This document shows, one piece after another, positions 55,490-64,000 of a stretch of 64,000 bases of DNA. The first letter of the stretch is position 1, and each line of letters starts with the position of its first letter. The translations under genes and the position numbers were made by a program. Under the pieces are notes generated by a model, which was not told the origin of the DNA, made no database searches, and saw only the letters and a list, made by a program, of their open reading frames with translations. The stretch covers positions 9,524,625 to 9,588,624 of the forward strand of contig CAJINV010000004.1 in assembly GCA_905178155.1 (NCBI GenBank). The letters run 5' to 3'. Source of the DNA: Amoebophrya sp. A120. Lineage: Eukaryota > Sar > Dinophyceae > Syndiniales > Amoebophryaceae.

Positions 55490-56504
55490 ATGACGTCCCT
55501 ACTTAAGGTTTTCGCCGTTCTCTCCTCTCTGCACTTTGTTGTGCAGCACTTCTGCGACGTGATGACTTCTTCTGGTGTGCTCATGCACGTGCAGGGACTG
55601 CAGCTGTCCGGGACGGGGAAAAAAGGAAAGCGGTCCGCTTCTGCCGGCCCGACCGTCGGACGTCGACTACCCCCGCTGCTGGTGGGAAACGGAAATGCAG
55701 GACGGCAAAATCAGCTCGCAGCTGCACCTGCTCGCTCTACTTCACCTACTGCTAACCCTGCTGCTGTTGCTAGGAGTGCTATCTCCGATTCCGCTGGTGC
55801 CGCTTCGTCTGGTGCCGCTTCGTCTGGTGCTAGTACAGGTGAACGTGAAGGTGAAGCCCCAGAAACATGTATTATTTGTCTGCAACCGGAGAGGGGCGAC
55901 GAAGACGGACAGTTAAAACCGATGTGCACATCTCCATCTGGGGCGCCGCACCTTGTGCATAAGAAGTGTGGAAAAGAGTGGGGCGCTAGAGCAAGTACTT
56001 GTCCCATGTGCCGCGGGCCGTTGCAGGAGGAAATGCGGGATCCTCGTCGTCCACCATCCGCAATCCCAATCGATTCTACTACTACTACTAGTCCACGGCC
56101 GCGGGAAGACGAACGGACGATGATGGGGATGGAAGATCGAGATTTGCATAGGTTTTTTCTTCGTATTGAAAGTCAAAATTAGATTCGTGAAAGTCGCCTT
56201 TAGAGATGACATTTACAACGCTTTCGCTGTCGTACTCGATCTTCTCGCCGCTCATTTTGAAATCTTCACCTGCTTGTCAATTGCAGGATTGTATGATTAT
56301 TGTCTGAGCTATTTCTCCAAGAGGACCACGAGCACGACCACGCTGGGACAGGAGGAAGTTTTGATTACCCAAACGCAGAGTCAAATTTATTTTTTAGCCC
56401 TATCATCCAAGGCCATGCATTGGGATATCTCGTGTACCTGTACAATGAAGTCGTGTATTTTTTTTCTCAAACGGACGGCCATGCAGGTGCTTATCGCCAT
56501 GTAA
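55490..56504 (+). CDS. RING-finger protein with N-terminal hydrophobic segment, 296 aa
   Basis: Model: 55490-56162, 56287-56504 (891 nt) with a GTATTG donor. The start MTSLLKVFAVLSSLHFVVQHFC looks like a signal peptide or anchor. After a Ser/Ala-rich spacer a C3HC4-like RING follows: CIICLQPE, PMCTSP, HLVHKKC and CPMC. RING domains usually recruit ubiquitin-conjugating enzymes, so an E3 ligase facing a membrane compartment is plausible. The second exon (LYDYCLSYFSKRT ... FFLKRTAM) is homologous to the last exon of the next gene. The first 40 residues and about 150 bp of upstream DNA are also duplicated there. Confidence 0.7.
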
Positions 56505-57263
56505 AAGCTACTTCTTATCGCCATGTAAAAATCCCGTCAGGGTCAGCGCTACAACACTAGTAAAAAGTCATGAAACTATCAGGACTGATTTTTGGTCACA
56601 GGCAAAATATTCGACCAGTAGGCTCCTGCGCCGTCTTTTCCTCATGAAAGCGGTGGGAGATGCGGGTGAGGTTAGTATTGATGGGTCGAGTAGGTAGTGA
56701 AGACAAAAAACGGCTTTTGTGAAGATTGCGCCCTTCCCGGGGATGAAGCAAGTGAGCTGCTTGCGCTATGATGGGAGTCAATTAAACACAACATATCGCG
56801 TCATGTATTATTTGATTGTGGATGTGCGATCCTCATCCTTTTGTCGTATGAAAAACAAAAAGTATTGGTATTCATGTGCCGTTCTTGCACCGTGACCTAG
56901 ATCAAGTTCGAAATCCAGATCCTCTACTAGCATAAAGAAAATGCAACCGCTAGAGAAAGCCAGTAGCCCCAGAAGATTTTTCGATCCAGATACGATGCAA
57001 GGTTGGGTCTTGCAACATGTGAACAAAAACGCTTTTTTCCAGCAAATTCTTTGCATCTAGTAAAGCATGAACATCCGTCTACAAACAGTCACAGTCTACA
57101 TCTACAACTTCAACTCGCCCGCATAATTGCTCTATTTGAACACTTTTTTCGAGGATCGTAAACAGTACTACGCATACTACATCCAAAAACGACACTGTAA
57201 CTGCAAGCAACTTTTCTACAACAATTTTACTGGTCCAGTTATCTTTGTTCCTCGATCTTGACC
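56505..57263. other. Intergenic stretch with duplicated promoter region
   Basis: The last 200 bases repeat those upstream of 55490 (TTTTTTCGAGGATxGTAAAC, ACGACACTGTAACTGCAAxC and CTCGATCTTGACC). Otherwise nothing recognised. Confidence 0.55.
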
Positions 57264-59850
57264 ATGACGTCCCTCTCCCTACGTAAGGTTTTCGCCGTTC
57301 TGTCCTCTCTGCACTTTGTTGCGCAGCACTTCTGCATGATGACTTCTACTGGTGTGCTCACGCACGTGCACGGGCTGCAGCTGGCCGGCAAAAAGCATCG
57401 GTCCCGTTCCGCCGGCCCTACCGTCGGAGCGCGTGAACTACCGCTGCTGGCGGGAACAAACGGAAATGCAGGAACGACCGCTGCTGCTGCTGCTGCAAGT
57501 AGTGCAGCTTCTAGCTCCGCTGCGGTTCCACCTGCCACCGCGACTCGTCGCCTTGCTCGAGAGGTTTCTATTGCTACTGCCCAGGCTGCTACCGGTTCTC
57601 CCCGTGGTCCTGCTGCTTCTACTGGTCCAGCGCCTCGTCCTGCTGAACGTCATGTTGATCTCGGTGCAGCTGATGCTGCTCGTCCAGCTGATGCTCCACC
57701 TCGTCCGCGAGTTCCTGTCCCCGGCCCGCCTCGTCCCCACCGCCTGCCCGTCGTAGGCCTAATGGCCCATTGTGTAGGCGGCTGCTGCTGTTTCGACACA
57801 ACGGCACTAGTGGGTGCAAACAGGGACACCATCGACCGGCGCTTTTTGGCGGCCGAGGAGGCAGGAAAGGACTGTCGTGTTGGAGCGGCCTGCTGTGTTG
57901 GTTTTGGCTATGCATTGCAAATAGTATGTCTGGGTCGGGAAGACGGGTGCGGTGCAACACTGTGACGCAGCACACGACAGAAAACTGTCTTGCATGATCA
58001 CCAAAAGCAGCCGTCCACTTTTGGACAAGTTGAGAAGAAGTCTGTCACGCAGGATAGCGATTTAATATGTAGGCATGATGGTGATCACGAACATCATAGA
58101 ATTAAAAACCCCACAGAATTCCGATTCATGCTAGGTCCTGCACGCCAGACCATATGGGGCGGGGGCCGGGGGGGCAGTGAAAACCTGCATGACAAACCTA
58201 GCAATCTTCCAGACCCAAACATGTTTGCTCCTGATATAGGCGCTTCGGTGGCCGCCGGTGCCGGCATTGGGTACCTTTGTGCTCCTAGTGCGACTGGCTG
58301 TGTGACAGGGGGAGGAATGGCAGCAATACTTCCTGGAGGTGTTTTCGGAGGTACGGGGGCGGCGTTGCTCCAAAGCGGGTGCAGCGAGTGGGGTACGGCG
58401 AATTCGCGGTTCGAGGAACCAACTCCACAGCAAGTTATCAAATGCACAAATGTCCGGGTCTGGAAGGTTGGAACTTGTGATGCTAACTTTGGACTCTAAA
58501 AAAATCTGTATTGCATGACCAGCAAGAGGAGGCTTGTTTGTGCTACGCGGGGCGGGCGTTTGTCATGCGGAGTAGGCATCAGGATTCAGGAAGCCCTCTA
58601 AAAATCTGCGATGCTAGGTCGTGCATTACAGACATCCTGGGTCATGCAAAACATGCATGACAAACAAGACCCACGCGTGGGGACAGGGTCCCCACGCTGG
58701 GGCCTTGTGCCCGCCCCTAGTGGCGCTAGTGGGGGAAGGGTGTTCGCCATCGGGGCGGACAGCGTCCGCCCCTCGCCTCACACCAGGCGCGCGCATAGTG
58801 ACTTAGTGCGCGAAACGCTAGTGGGGGAGGGGTGTTCGCCATCGGGGCGGACAGCGTCCGCCCCTCGCCTCACACCAGGCGCGCGCATAGTGACTTAGTG
58901 CGCGAAACGCTAGTGGGGGAAGGGCCCTCACCTGTCGCGGCCACCTGTCGCGCCCACCTGTGATGGCCACCTGTCGCGGTCACCTGTCGCGGTCACCTGT
59001 CGCGGTCACCTGTCGCGGTCACCTGTCGAGGTCACCTGTCGAGGTCACCTGTCGAGGTCACCTGTCGCGGTCACCTGTCAAGGTCACCTGTCGCCGGGGG
59101 TATGCGTTACCAGAACCCGGAAGTCAAGCAATGTAAATATTAATCTCAGAATCTTCCAGACCCAGACATATTTGCATTTGATACAAGTACTTATGGCGCT
59201 AGGTGGGCACGAAGGGCTCTTCCCGGATTATTGATTAGACGAAGATGAAGATCATTGAAGGGTGAGGCCGAAGGATAATTACACGTAGCCGTGCTTCCAC
59301 CGCGTGTGAAAATCTACTGTATGATCTATAGGTCTTATTTATGTCGATGTCCATGTCGGGTACTGTACAATGTGTCACACAAGTTGTAGAAGACTTTTCT
59401 GCCTGAGTTGATGCTTCAGCTCACCTTTGTCTTTCCAATTCCTTTGCCTGGAACCGAGTGGACGAGGCGGATTTTTCGTTTTCTGTATTTAGAATCGAAG
59501 TTACATGGTGAAGATCGCCGCTTTTCTACTGAAGTACTTATCATCTTTCGAGATGATGATGATGATGATGTCACGCTTTCGCTGTTGTTGTCGATCTTGC
59601 TGCTGGTTTTCAAATCTTTACCTGTTCGATTCATCTTGCAGGATTGTATGATTTTTTTCTGGGTTTGTCGTGCAAGAGGACACCTGAGCAACAGGAAAGT
59701 TTGATTACCAGGAAGCAAAATCAAATTTATGTTTTAGCATTAACATCTAAGCCAATGCGTTGTGCTTTCTGTTGGACCTTATTCCCTGAGTCTGAAACGG
59801 ACAGCCGTATAGAAGTACACATGCAAAAGTTGGAAAAGGAGAAGGACTAA
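57264..59850 (+). CDS. Paralogue of the RING gene lacking the RING, about 353 aa
   Basis: Preferred model: 57264-57908, 58242-58435, 59189-59202, 59642-59850 (1062 nt), the last intron GT-AG. A shorter model stops at 59234 without that splice (885 nt). The first 50 residues (LRKVFAVLSSLHFVAQHFC) and the last exon (LYDFFLGLSCKRT) match the neighbour at 55490. The middle is different: an Ala/Pro-rich linker, a Cys-rich hydrophobic patch (MAHCVGGCCCFD) and a Gly/Ala-rich membrane-like stretch (ASVAAGAGIGYLCAPSA, GGMAAILPGGVFGGTGAALL). No RING cysteines remain. Two B-type introners interrupt it. Function unknown; the shared ends suggest the same sorting. Confidence 0.6.
57909..58236. mobile_element. 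Introner, family B (diverged)
   Basis: Left end TATGCATTGCAAATAGTATG then TCTGGGTCGGGAAG; right end CTTCCAGACCCAAACATG and CTCCTGATA. The first 13 bases look like a family A end, so it may be chimeric. Flanks TTGGC and TAGGC, one mismatch. Confidence 0.85.
58725..58908. repeat. 92-bp tandem duplication inside an introner
   Basis: Two near-identical 92-bp units starting GCTAGTGGGGG at 58725 and 58817; a third begins at 58909 and breaks off. Each unit contains the palindrome GGGGCGGACAGCGTCCGCCCC and the self-complementary GCGCGC. Confidence 0.9.
58929..59097. repeat. 13-bp minisatellite inside an introner
   Basis: About 13 head-to-tail copies of CACCTGTCGCGGT with variants at the last five positions (CGAGGT, CAAGGT, GATGGC). 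Confidence 0.95.
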
Positions 59851-60202
59851 ACGGCGCACGATCAGTCATGCGCCGTCGAGTAGCCTGGATTGTATGATTG
59901 GGATGGGCGGGAGGATGTCTTGTCTGATCTGTGCAAAGCAACTAAGGGCTAAGACGTAAAGAACGCTTCTTCAAAAGGGCGGCAGTGCCAGTACTAGCGC
60001 TAGGGCTAGATGCAGGAGCAATCGCAAAGCCTCCAAGCTGTGCATGCAAGAAACAGCAGGAAGATGATAGTCCTCGTGTGTTCATCAAGTTCAATCCTTT
60101 ATCGGCATGAAGCATTTAAATTTATTTTAGCATGCGCATTTGCATAACAACTATTTTTTTCGATTTGATCTTGTCCTACTTGTTCCAGCATATTTCATGC
60201 TC
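59851..60202. other. Spacer downstream of the retroelement pol
   Basis: Between the last paralogue exon and the pol stop. I looked for an LTR copy shared with 63480-63990 and saw none. Confidence 0.4.
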
Positions 60203-61591
60203 CTACTTACTGCCAATGTTGTTGTCCCTCTTCCACTTCATTTTCTTGACTATTGGCCGGATCGGTTGGAGGTCTCCGCCTTCGCGCCGGACATAATCGC
60301 GGACGCGCTGCACGACCTTCTTGTCTGCAACGTCATACACGATAACGTCGAGGGAATGGCGATCGAAGCCCAAAAACTTCCCGGGCCTCCGGCGCGGGTC
60401 CAACTTCTGCAACTTGTGCACGGGGACGTTGTAAAATATGTCGGCCCCGAACTTCATCAAGCGGGTGGTGTCGAAGTCCTCGCCGTGCGCCTCCTTCCAT
60501 GCGTTGGAGTACTGGAGGCACTTCCGCGGCATGATGCCAAGGCAGAACGTGTAGTGTGTGATCGCGTAGCACCACAGTTCGCGCGGTAGACCCGATTCGG
60601 CCAGCAACGTCCTGGCCCCTGCTAGGGTCAGCTTGTTGGTGACTTCTGCCCCGCCATTCATCGCAGATTCAAAATACGAAGTATGAATCTGGATGATGTT
60701 ATGCGCCCTGCATTCTGCGCGGAATTTTTCAGAAACATATTCCCCGCCATTGTCGGTCTTCAATTTCTTCGGCGCCCTGTTGCGCGCGATCCAGCTACGA
60801 AGCCCTTGTACTGCGTCGGACTTCTTTTTTAGTGGTGTGGAGTCCGGAAGCCGCGTTTTCTTGTCCACCATCACCATGTTGTAGCGGTGGCCATGGATCG
60901 ACGGCGGCAAAATGGGCCCACACAAGTCCGAGCTGACCTCATCGTTGAAAGACAGCTGCTCATGTGGATCATCGCGCTGCCCGCATCGGTGCGGCGACTT
61001 CGCTGCCCGGCTGGTTGCGCAATGTTCGCAGAAGCCTCGGTATGGCAGGATGTGGCTGCTCCGGCAGTGGTCTTCATAGCTATAATTCAGTAAGGTTTTT
61101 TCTTCCTTTTCTACTACTTTTCGGAACAATAAGTAAAATAGGCCATTGGCGAAGCGCCTAATTACTATGTGTTTCTTGCGCTGCCCCGGTAGAAATAGTT
61201 TCGTGTAATCTGAAGAAACCCGAAAGCCTTTATCAATCAATCGCCCGAATGACAAAATATTCATTGGTAGCGATTCATTGTAAATCGCCCGGCTGATTGA
61301 TATCTGTAAATTGTTCGAATGCATTTTCTTTGGCCGACACAGTGGCGCTGACACCGGATCGCCAAAAATGCCTCGAACTGAAACGGACTGATTTGTAAAG
61401 ATTTGGTCTAGCAAATTCGGGTCCTGCAACATGTGCGACGTTGCTCCCCCGTCTAGAATCCAAATAGAAAACAACAGTCGCTCGAGCTCTTCGACCTTTT
61501 CTACCATACTGAAAATATTCTCTATAGAGCTGAAGACCTGCTCTGCAGATGGTGCTTCCATCAGCAGGCTTCGCTTGTAACTTTCGTTCAT
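60203..61591 (-). CDS. Copia pol fragment: protease and integrase, no reverse transcriptase
   Basis: 462 residues. An aspartic protease motif reads WILDGGATSHM with Asp47; the usual family form is D-S-G, so the Ser is replaced by Gly. A HHCC zinc finger follows (His175, His180, Cys188, Cys191). The integrase core has Asp222 (SSDLCGP), Asp280 (KTDNGGEY) and Glu316 (NGGAEVTNK), the D,D(35)E spacing being intact. The ORF then ends with KMKWKRDNNIGSK and a stop where the reverse transcriptase should begin. The last codons contain GTAAGT, a good splice donor, so the stop may lie in an intron. The start Met is the first in frame; the real product may be fused to gag by frameshift or splicing. Confidence 0.85.
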   Translation of the reverse strand: MNESYKRSLLMEAPSAEQVFSSIENIFSMVEKVEELERLLFSIWILDGGATSHMLQDPNLLDQIFTNQSVSVRGIFGDPVSAPLCRPKKMHSNNLQISISRAIYNESLPMNILSFGRLIDKGFRVSSDYTKLFLPGQRKKHIVIRRFANGLFYLLFRKVVEKEEKTLLNYSYEDHCRSSHILPYRGFCEHCATSRAAKSPHRCGQRDDPHEQLSFNDEVSSDLCGPILPPSIHGHRYNMVMVDKKTRLPDSTPLKKKSDAVQGLRSWIARNRAPKKLKTDNGGEYVSEKFRAECRAHNIIQIHTSYFESAMNGGAEVTNKLTLAGARTLLAESGLPRELWCYAITHYTFCLGIMPRKCLQYSNAWKEAHGEDFDTTRLMKFGADIFYNVPVHKLQKLDPRRRPGKFLGFDRHSLDVIVYDVADKKVVQRVRDYVRREGGDLQPIRPIVKKMKWKRDNNIGSK

Positions 61592-62057
61592 TTTGTTTTG
61601 AAGTTAGATAGAAAACGAAAACACTATATTGCCAAAATGGCTACTTCAAGTCCATGCATTTGTATTTCTACCTAAAACGTCACTAATTTTTAAATTTAAA
61701 ATTCGGATGTAGTTATGAAAGTAGTGAAAAAACGCAAATTGGCCAGCGTTCCCTCCTACTTTCGTGTCTGTATTTTTTTGCGGTTTTTACGTGCGTGGGA
61801 GTGATTATTTTTCCCCGACGAGAAAAATATGTCTTTCACTTTTAATATGACATGGCGTGCTGTTTTACTCTTATGTATGTACTTGGCAGTGGTTCAACTT
61901 CCACTTCAAATTTTTGTGTACAAGAATAAAAACTGAACTGGCACTACAAAAAATAAATATTGTACAGAAGGGAGTGCAAAATCGAAAATTAATTTTTTTA
62001 AAAAATATTAATATACATAGTCTGATTTGATTTGATTTTGTAAAACCACTGCCGGGT
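61592..62057 (-). other. AT-rich spacer between gag and pol
   Basis: About 470 bp of strongly AT-rich sequence with stops in all frames separates the two ORFs. In Copia elements gag and pol are usually one frame, so this may be an intron or decay. Confidence 0.5.
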
Positions 62058-63455
62058 TTACATCTCCACCTGCTCGGTGGATGTCGCTCTGGATTGGGAT
62101 CGCGACTGCTGGCGGAACGGCGATTTGTTTCCACCGTTGCCCTTGGACTGGGAGTTTCCGCGGCTAGTGCTGCGGTTTCCGCGGAACGCCTGTCTGCCGC
62201 GGTTCCAATCCCAGGCGCCGTCTTTGTTCCAATGCCAGTCGCGCCCGCTGTTGTTGTTCCGGCCGAACTGACTGTTGTTATTGTACCGCCCGAACTGCTT
62301 CTGGTTGTTGTTCTGCTGTTGCCGTCCGCGCGGCGAGAAGCCCAGAAACACGCTGCTGGAAGAATTAGAGGCGTTTTTCCCGGTAACGTCTGCGATCCTG
62401 TCCGCCAGAATGATTTTCACTGCGCCCTGTACCTTTTTCAGGGTGAAGTCGCCGGCAATTTTCACCAGGATCGCCGTCAGCTGGTGGGGCTCGAGGTCCT
62501 GGAGCAAGGCCTTCAACAAGTTCAGGCCGTCCCGCTCGGCAATCGGGATGTTCTGGATTTTCTTGCGCAGCTTCTCGTATGTGACCAGGTCACTCAGGAG
62601 GTGATCCGGGCGCACGTTGAAGTGGGTGTACTTCAGCCAGTTCGAGAACTTTTCGCTGTTCTTTCCCGGGTAGACCGCTTCCTTCAAAGCAGCCAAGAAC
62701 TCGTCGACGCTGGAGATCGGGATGTCACGGATTTCCGCAAGCAGATCCGCTACCTCGATGTTCTGCTTGAGCTGGTATAAAATCGTCTTGGCCGGCAGCT
62801 CGTGTGCGATTTCCGCGTACTCCTTGACGTCGATTTCGTACGAGTCGATGTCTACCGCGTGGCAGCGGATATCGAACGGTGAATTCCCGATGTCCTTGTC
62901 GTCCTTCAAGACCGGGACCTTGAGCTTGCTCGGGTCCAGTTGCTTCGCCGGGTAAAATCCGGTCAGACGATTCGCCGATGCTCCGGGGGTGTAGATGCTG
63001 TACCGCTCCGGGACGTTGACGTTGTTATCGGGTTCAGACGCGGAATCGTCGGTGTCCTGCTGATTCGTTTTCGCAGGTTTTAATTTCCAGTGGTCCAGGT
63101 TGGCGCCGGCGCTGTTCTCGAGCAGGTCAAAAGCCTGCTGCTTCAGCTCCTTCAAATTCTCCTTGCTCAGCTCGCTCGGGTCTACGCTTCCCTCGGTAGC
63201 CCGGATGTTGTTCGCCACCCTGGCGACAAGTTTCAGAAAGAAATATTCTTCGTTGACCTTCAAGAACTGGCTCTTGTTCTGGTCGTTCACCGCACTGGTG
63301 CCGGCCTTGCGGGTGAAAATTTGCCACACCTGGTCCTTTGATCCGGCCAGGTAGATGTATTTCGCCGCGTTAATTGTGGCGAGGCCACCAATCTTGTTTT
63401 GCGGTGCGCGAGAATTTTCAGGCGGCGCCATCTTTAGTTTTGATGCATATATCAA
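62058..63455 (-). CDS. Retroelement Gag-like protein, 465 aa
   Basis: A helical, charged protein (for example RDIPISSVDEFLAALKEAVYP; SNWLKYTHFNVRPDHLLSDL), in keeping with a capsid domain. The C-terminus is rich in Asn, Gln, Arg, Gly and Trp (QFGRNNNSGRDWHWNKDGAW) and probably binds RNA. A CCHC zinc knuckle, common in Copia Gag, is not present. It is assigned by position upstream of pol and by composition. The opposite-strand frames here are shadows. Confidence 0.7.
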   Translation of the reverse strand: MIYASKLKMAPPENSRAPQNKIGGLATINAAKYIYLAGSKDQVWQIFTRKAGTSAVNDQNKSQFLKVNEEYFFLKLVARVANNIRATEGSVDPSELSKENLKELKQQAFDLLENSAGANLDHWKLKPAKTNQQDTDDSASEPDNNVNVPERYSIYTPGASANRLTGFYPAKQLDPSKLKVPVLKDDKDIGNSPFDIRCHAVDIDSYEIDVKEYAEIAHELPAKTILYQLKQNIEVADLLAEIRDIPISSVDEFLAALKEAVYPGKNSEKFSNWLKYTHFNVRPDHLLSDLVTYEKLRKKIQNIPIAERDGLNLLKALLQDLEPHQLTAILVKIAGDFTLKKVQGAVKIILADRIADVTGKNASNSSSSVFLGFSPRGRQQQNNNQKQFGRYNNNSQFGRNNNSGRDWHWNKDGAWDWNRGRQAFRGNRSTSRGNSQSKGNGGNKSPFRQQSRSQSRATSTEQVEM

Positions 63456-64000
63456 CTTGCTCTATTGGGGGGGGGATATCGCAAGGTGTACTCGTGTTCC
63501 GTGTTCTTGGGGTGCATGCAAGAAGTGGCTTACTGTATACGGAGGCTCATAACTCTGTTGATCGGTAGATCTTGCCACTTGAACACTTGTGTCTTGCCTT
63601 TACCCGCGGGTGACAAAAAACTTCTTCCTGATTGTTTTGCTCAATCTTGAGCCAACGGCTCACAACAAAATTATACAGGTTGCATCGTGTCTCACATGTT
63701 CCAGGGTCTATCTAGATGTGAATCAACGTAATGAAACCTAGTGGCCGATTGGCAAAAAAAACGGGTAGGCAAAAGTAAAAAAACATTCCCCAAAAAAACG
63801 ACTTCTTCATGCGACTCGGCGATATCAGTACGATGTACACGATTCAGAAAAAAGCTCAACCGAGTAGTCACGACCAAGAAGAAAACTAGATCTTGACCGA
63901 TGAAGATAGGTGTGAACATTCTGTGAACAACACTACTTACTGCCAATGTTGTTGTCCCTCTTCCACTTCATTTTCTTGACAAAGTTGATGCAAAGGGAAA
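63456..64000. other. Leader region of the retroelement and a second pol-end copy
   Basis: Upstream (minus sense) of gag. Contains the 48-bp repeat at 63933-63980 followed by different sequence to the window end. On the minus strand it reads ...KKMKWKRDNNIGSK, as at the pol end, but joined to a different upstream segment. A second, mostly out-of-window element is likely. Confidence 0.55.

Larger units (their letters stand above)
58436..59183. mobile_element. Expanded introner, family B, 748 bp
   Basis: Left end TATCAAATGCACAAATGTCC, right end AGACATATTTGCATTTGATA. TSD CAAGT. About three times the usual family length because it contains two tandem-repeat blocks (58725-58908 and 58929-59097). 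Confidence 0.93.
60203..63455 (-). mobile_element. Copia-type retroelement module (gag and protease-integrase)
   Basis: Two ORFs on the minus strand in the order gag then pol, the only clear minus-strand genes in the window. There is no reverse transcriptase or RNase H after the integrase, and I find no LTR pair, so this is a partial or rearranged element. A 48-bp stretch at its pol end (60203-60250) recurs at 63933-63980, just upstream of gag. Confidence 0.8.

Noticed and set aside
58929-59097. Regular short repeats resembling a CRISPR array
   Set aside because: Units are 13 bp, head to tail and without spacers, inside a eukaryotic introner. It is a minisatellite.
62094-62780. A 228-codon ORF on the + strand
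   Set aside because: Antisense to the Gag ORF, which is twice as long and paired with pol. Similar shadows at 60140-60589 were dropped for the same reason.

Overview
This is nuclear DNA of a protist, most likely a dinoflagellate-lineage alveolate. My best guess is a syndinean such as Amoebophrya, for which TIR-bearing introner elements and non-canonical introns are reported; that identification is inference. The support is: multi-exon genes with a eukaryotic ribosomal protein, Golgi, cilium-like and coiled-coil proteins; every host gene I could model on the + strand; and a very large load of short, inverted-repeat-bounded insertions inside coding sequence.

The main result is the introns. I count 37 short elements (about 120-330 bp, one of 748 bp) sitting inside open reading frames of 11 genes. 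Nearly all begin TAT(C/G) and end (C/G)ATA, carry 15-35 bp terminal inverted repeats (TIRs), and are flanked by a 5-bp target-site duplication (TSD). Removing the element plus one TSD copy restores the reading frame in every case. All the multi-exon models below that combine element excision with ordinary GT-AG introns come out with a total length divisible by three. At least 13 TIR types are present. I label them A (TGCAAAAGTATCG core, 17 copies), B (GCAAAAATGTCTGG, 6), D (CTCAAxxGTTACA, 3), E (AGTGCACAACTCCC, 2), F (AAGGAAAAATCCCC, 2), C/G (AAAACGTCC, 2), and singletons I, J, K, L, M and N.

Layout, left to right. 91-1460: a 1.37-kb long-TIR element. 1589-3697: tandem duplication of a PCO/ADO-type thiol dioxygenase gene, first copy truncated, second copy intact to 4556. 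5332-7007: CAP-domain protein with GT-AG introns. 7282-11614 and 12745-15107: two unrecognised genes with introners. 16299-18844: a protein with the GATOR2 (MIOS-type) zinc domain, five introners. 18845-26043: mostly non-coding, holding a fold-back element (21045-21644), a small introner-bearing gene (21706-22683) and a possible exon (24041-24591). 26044-29679 and 30477-35745: two coiled-coil protein genes carrying 12 introners. 36340-36835: cluster of CTTCNGAAG palindromes. 37150-37395: small membrane-anchored ORF. 37533-41130: exostosin-like (GT47) glycosyltransferase. 41447-47375: large His-rich single-pass membrane protein with seven introners. 48098-49203: COPI-associated/TVP15-like four-TM protein. 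50210-51204: RPL17. 51993-52703: protein ending in a CVIL prenylation box. 53345-54648: MTA/SAH nucleosidase-like enzyme. 55490-59850: two tandem paralogues, one with a RING finger. 60203-63455 (minus strand): a Copia-type gag and protease-integrase module with no reverse transcriptase.

The genes do not form one pathway. They look like an ordinary one-direction gene array invaded by several families of small DNA transposons that are tolerated because they are spliced out.
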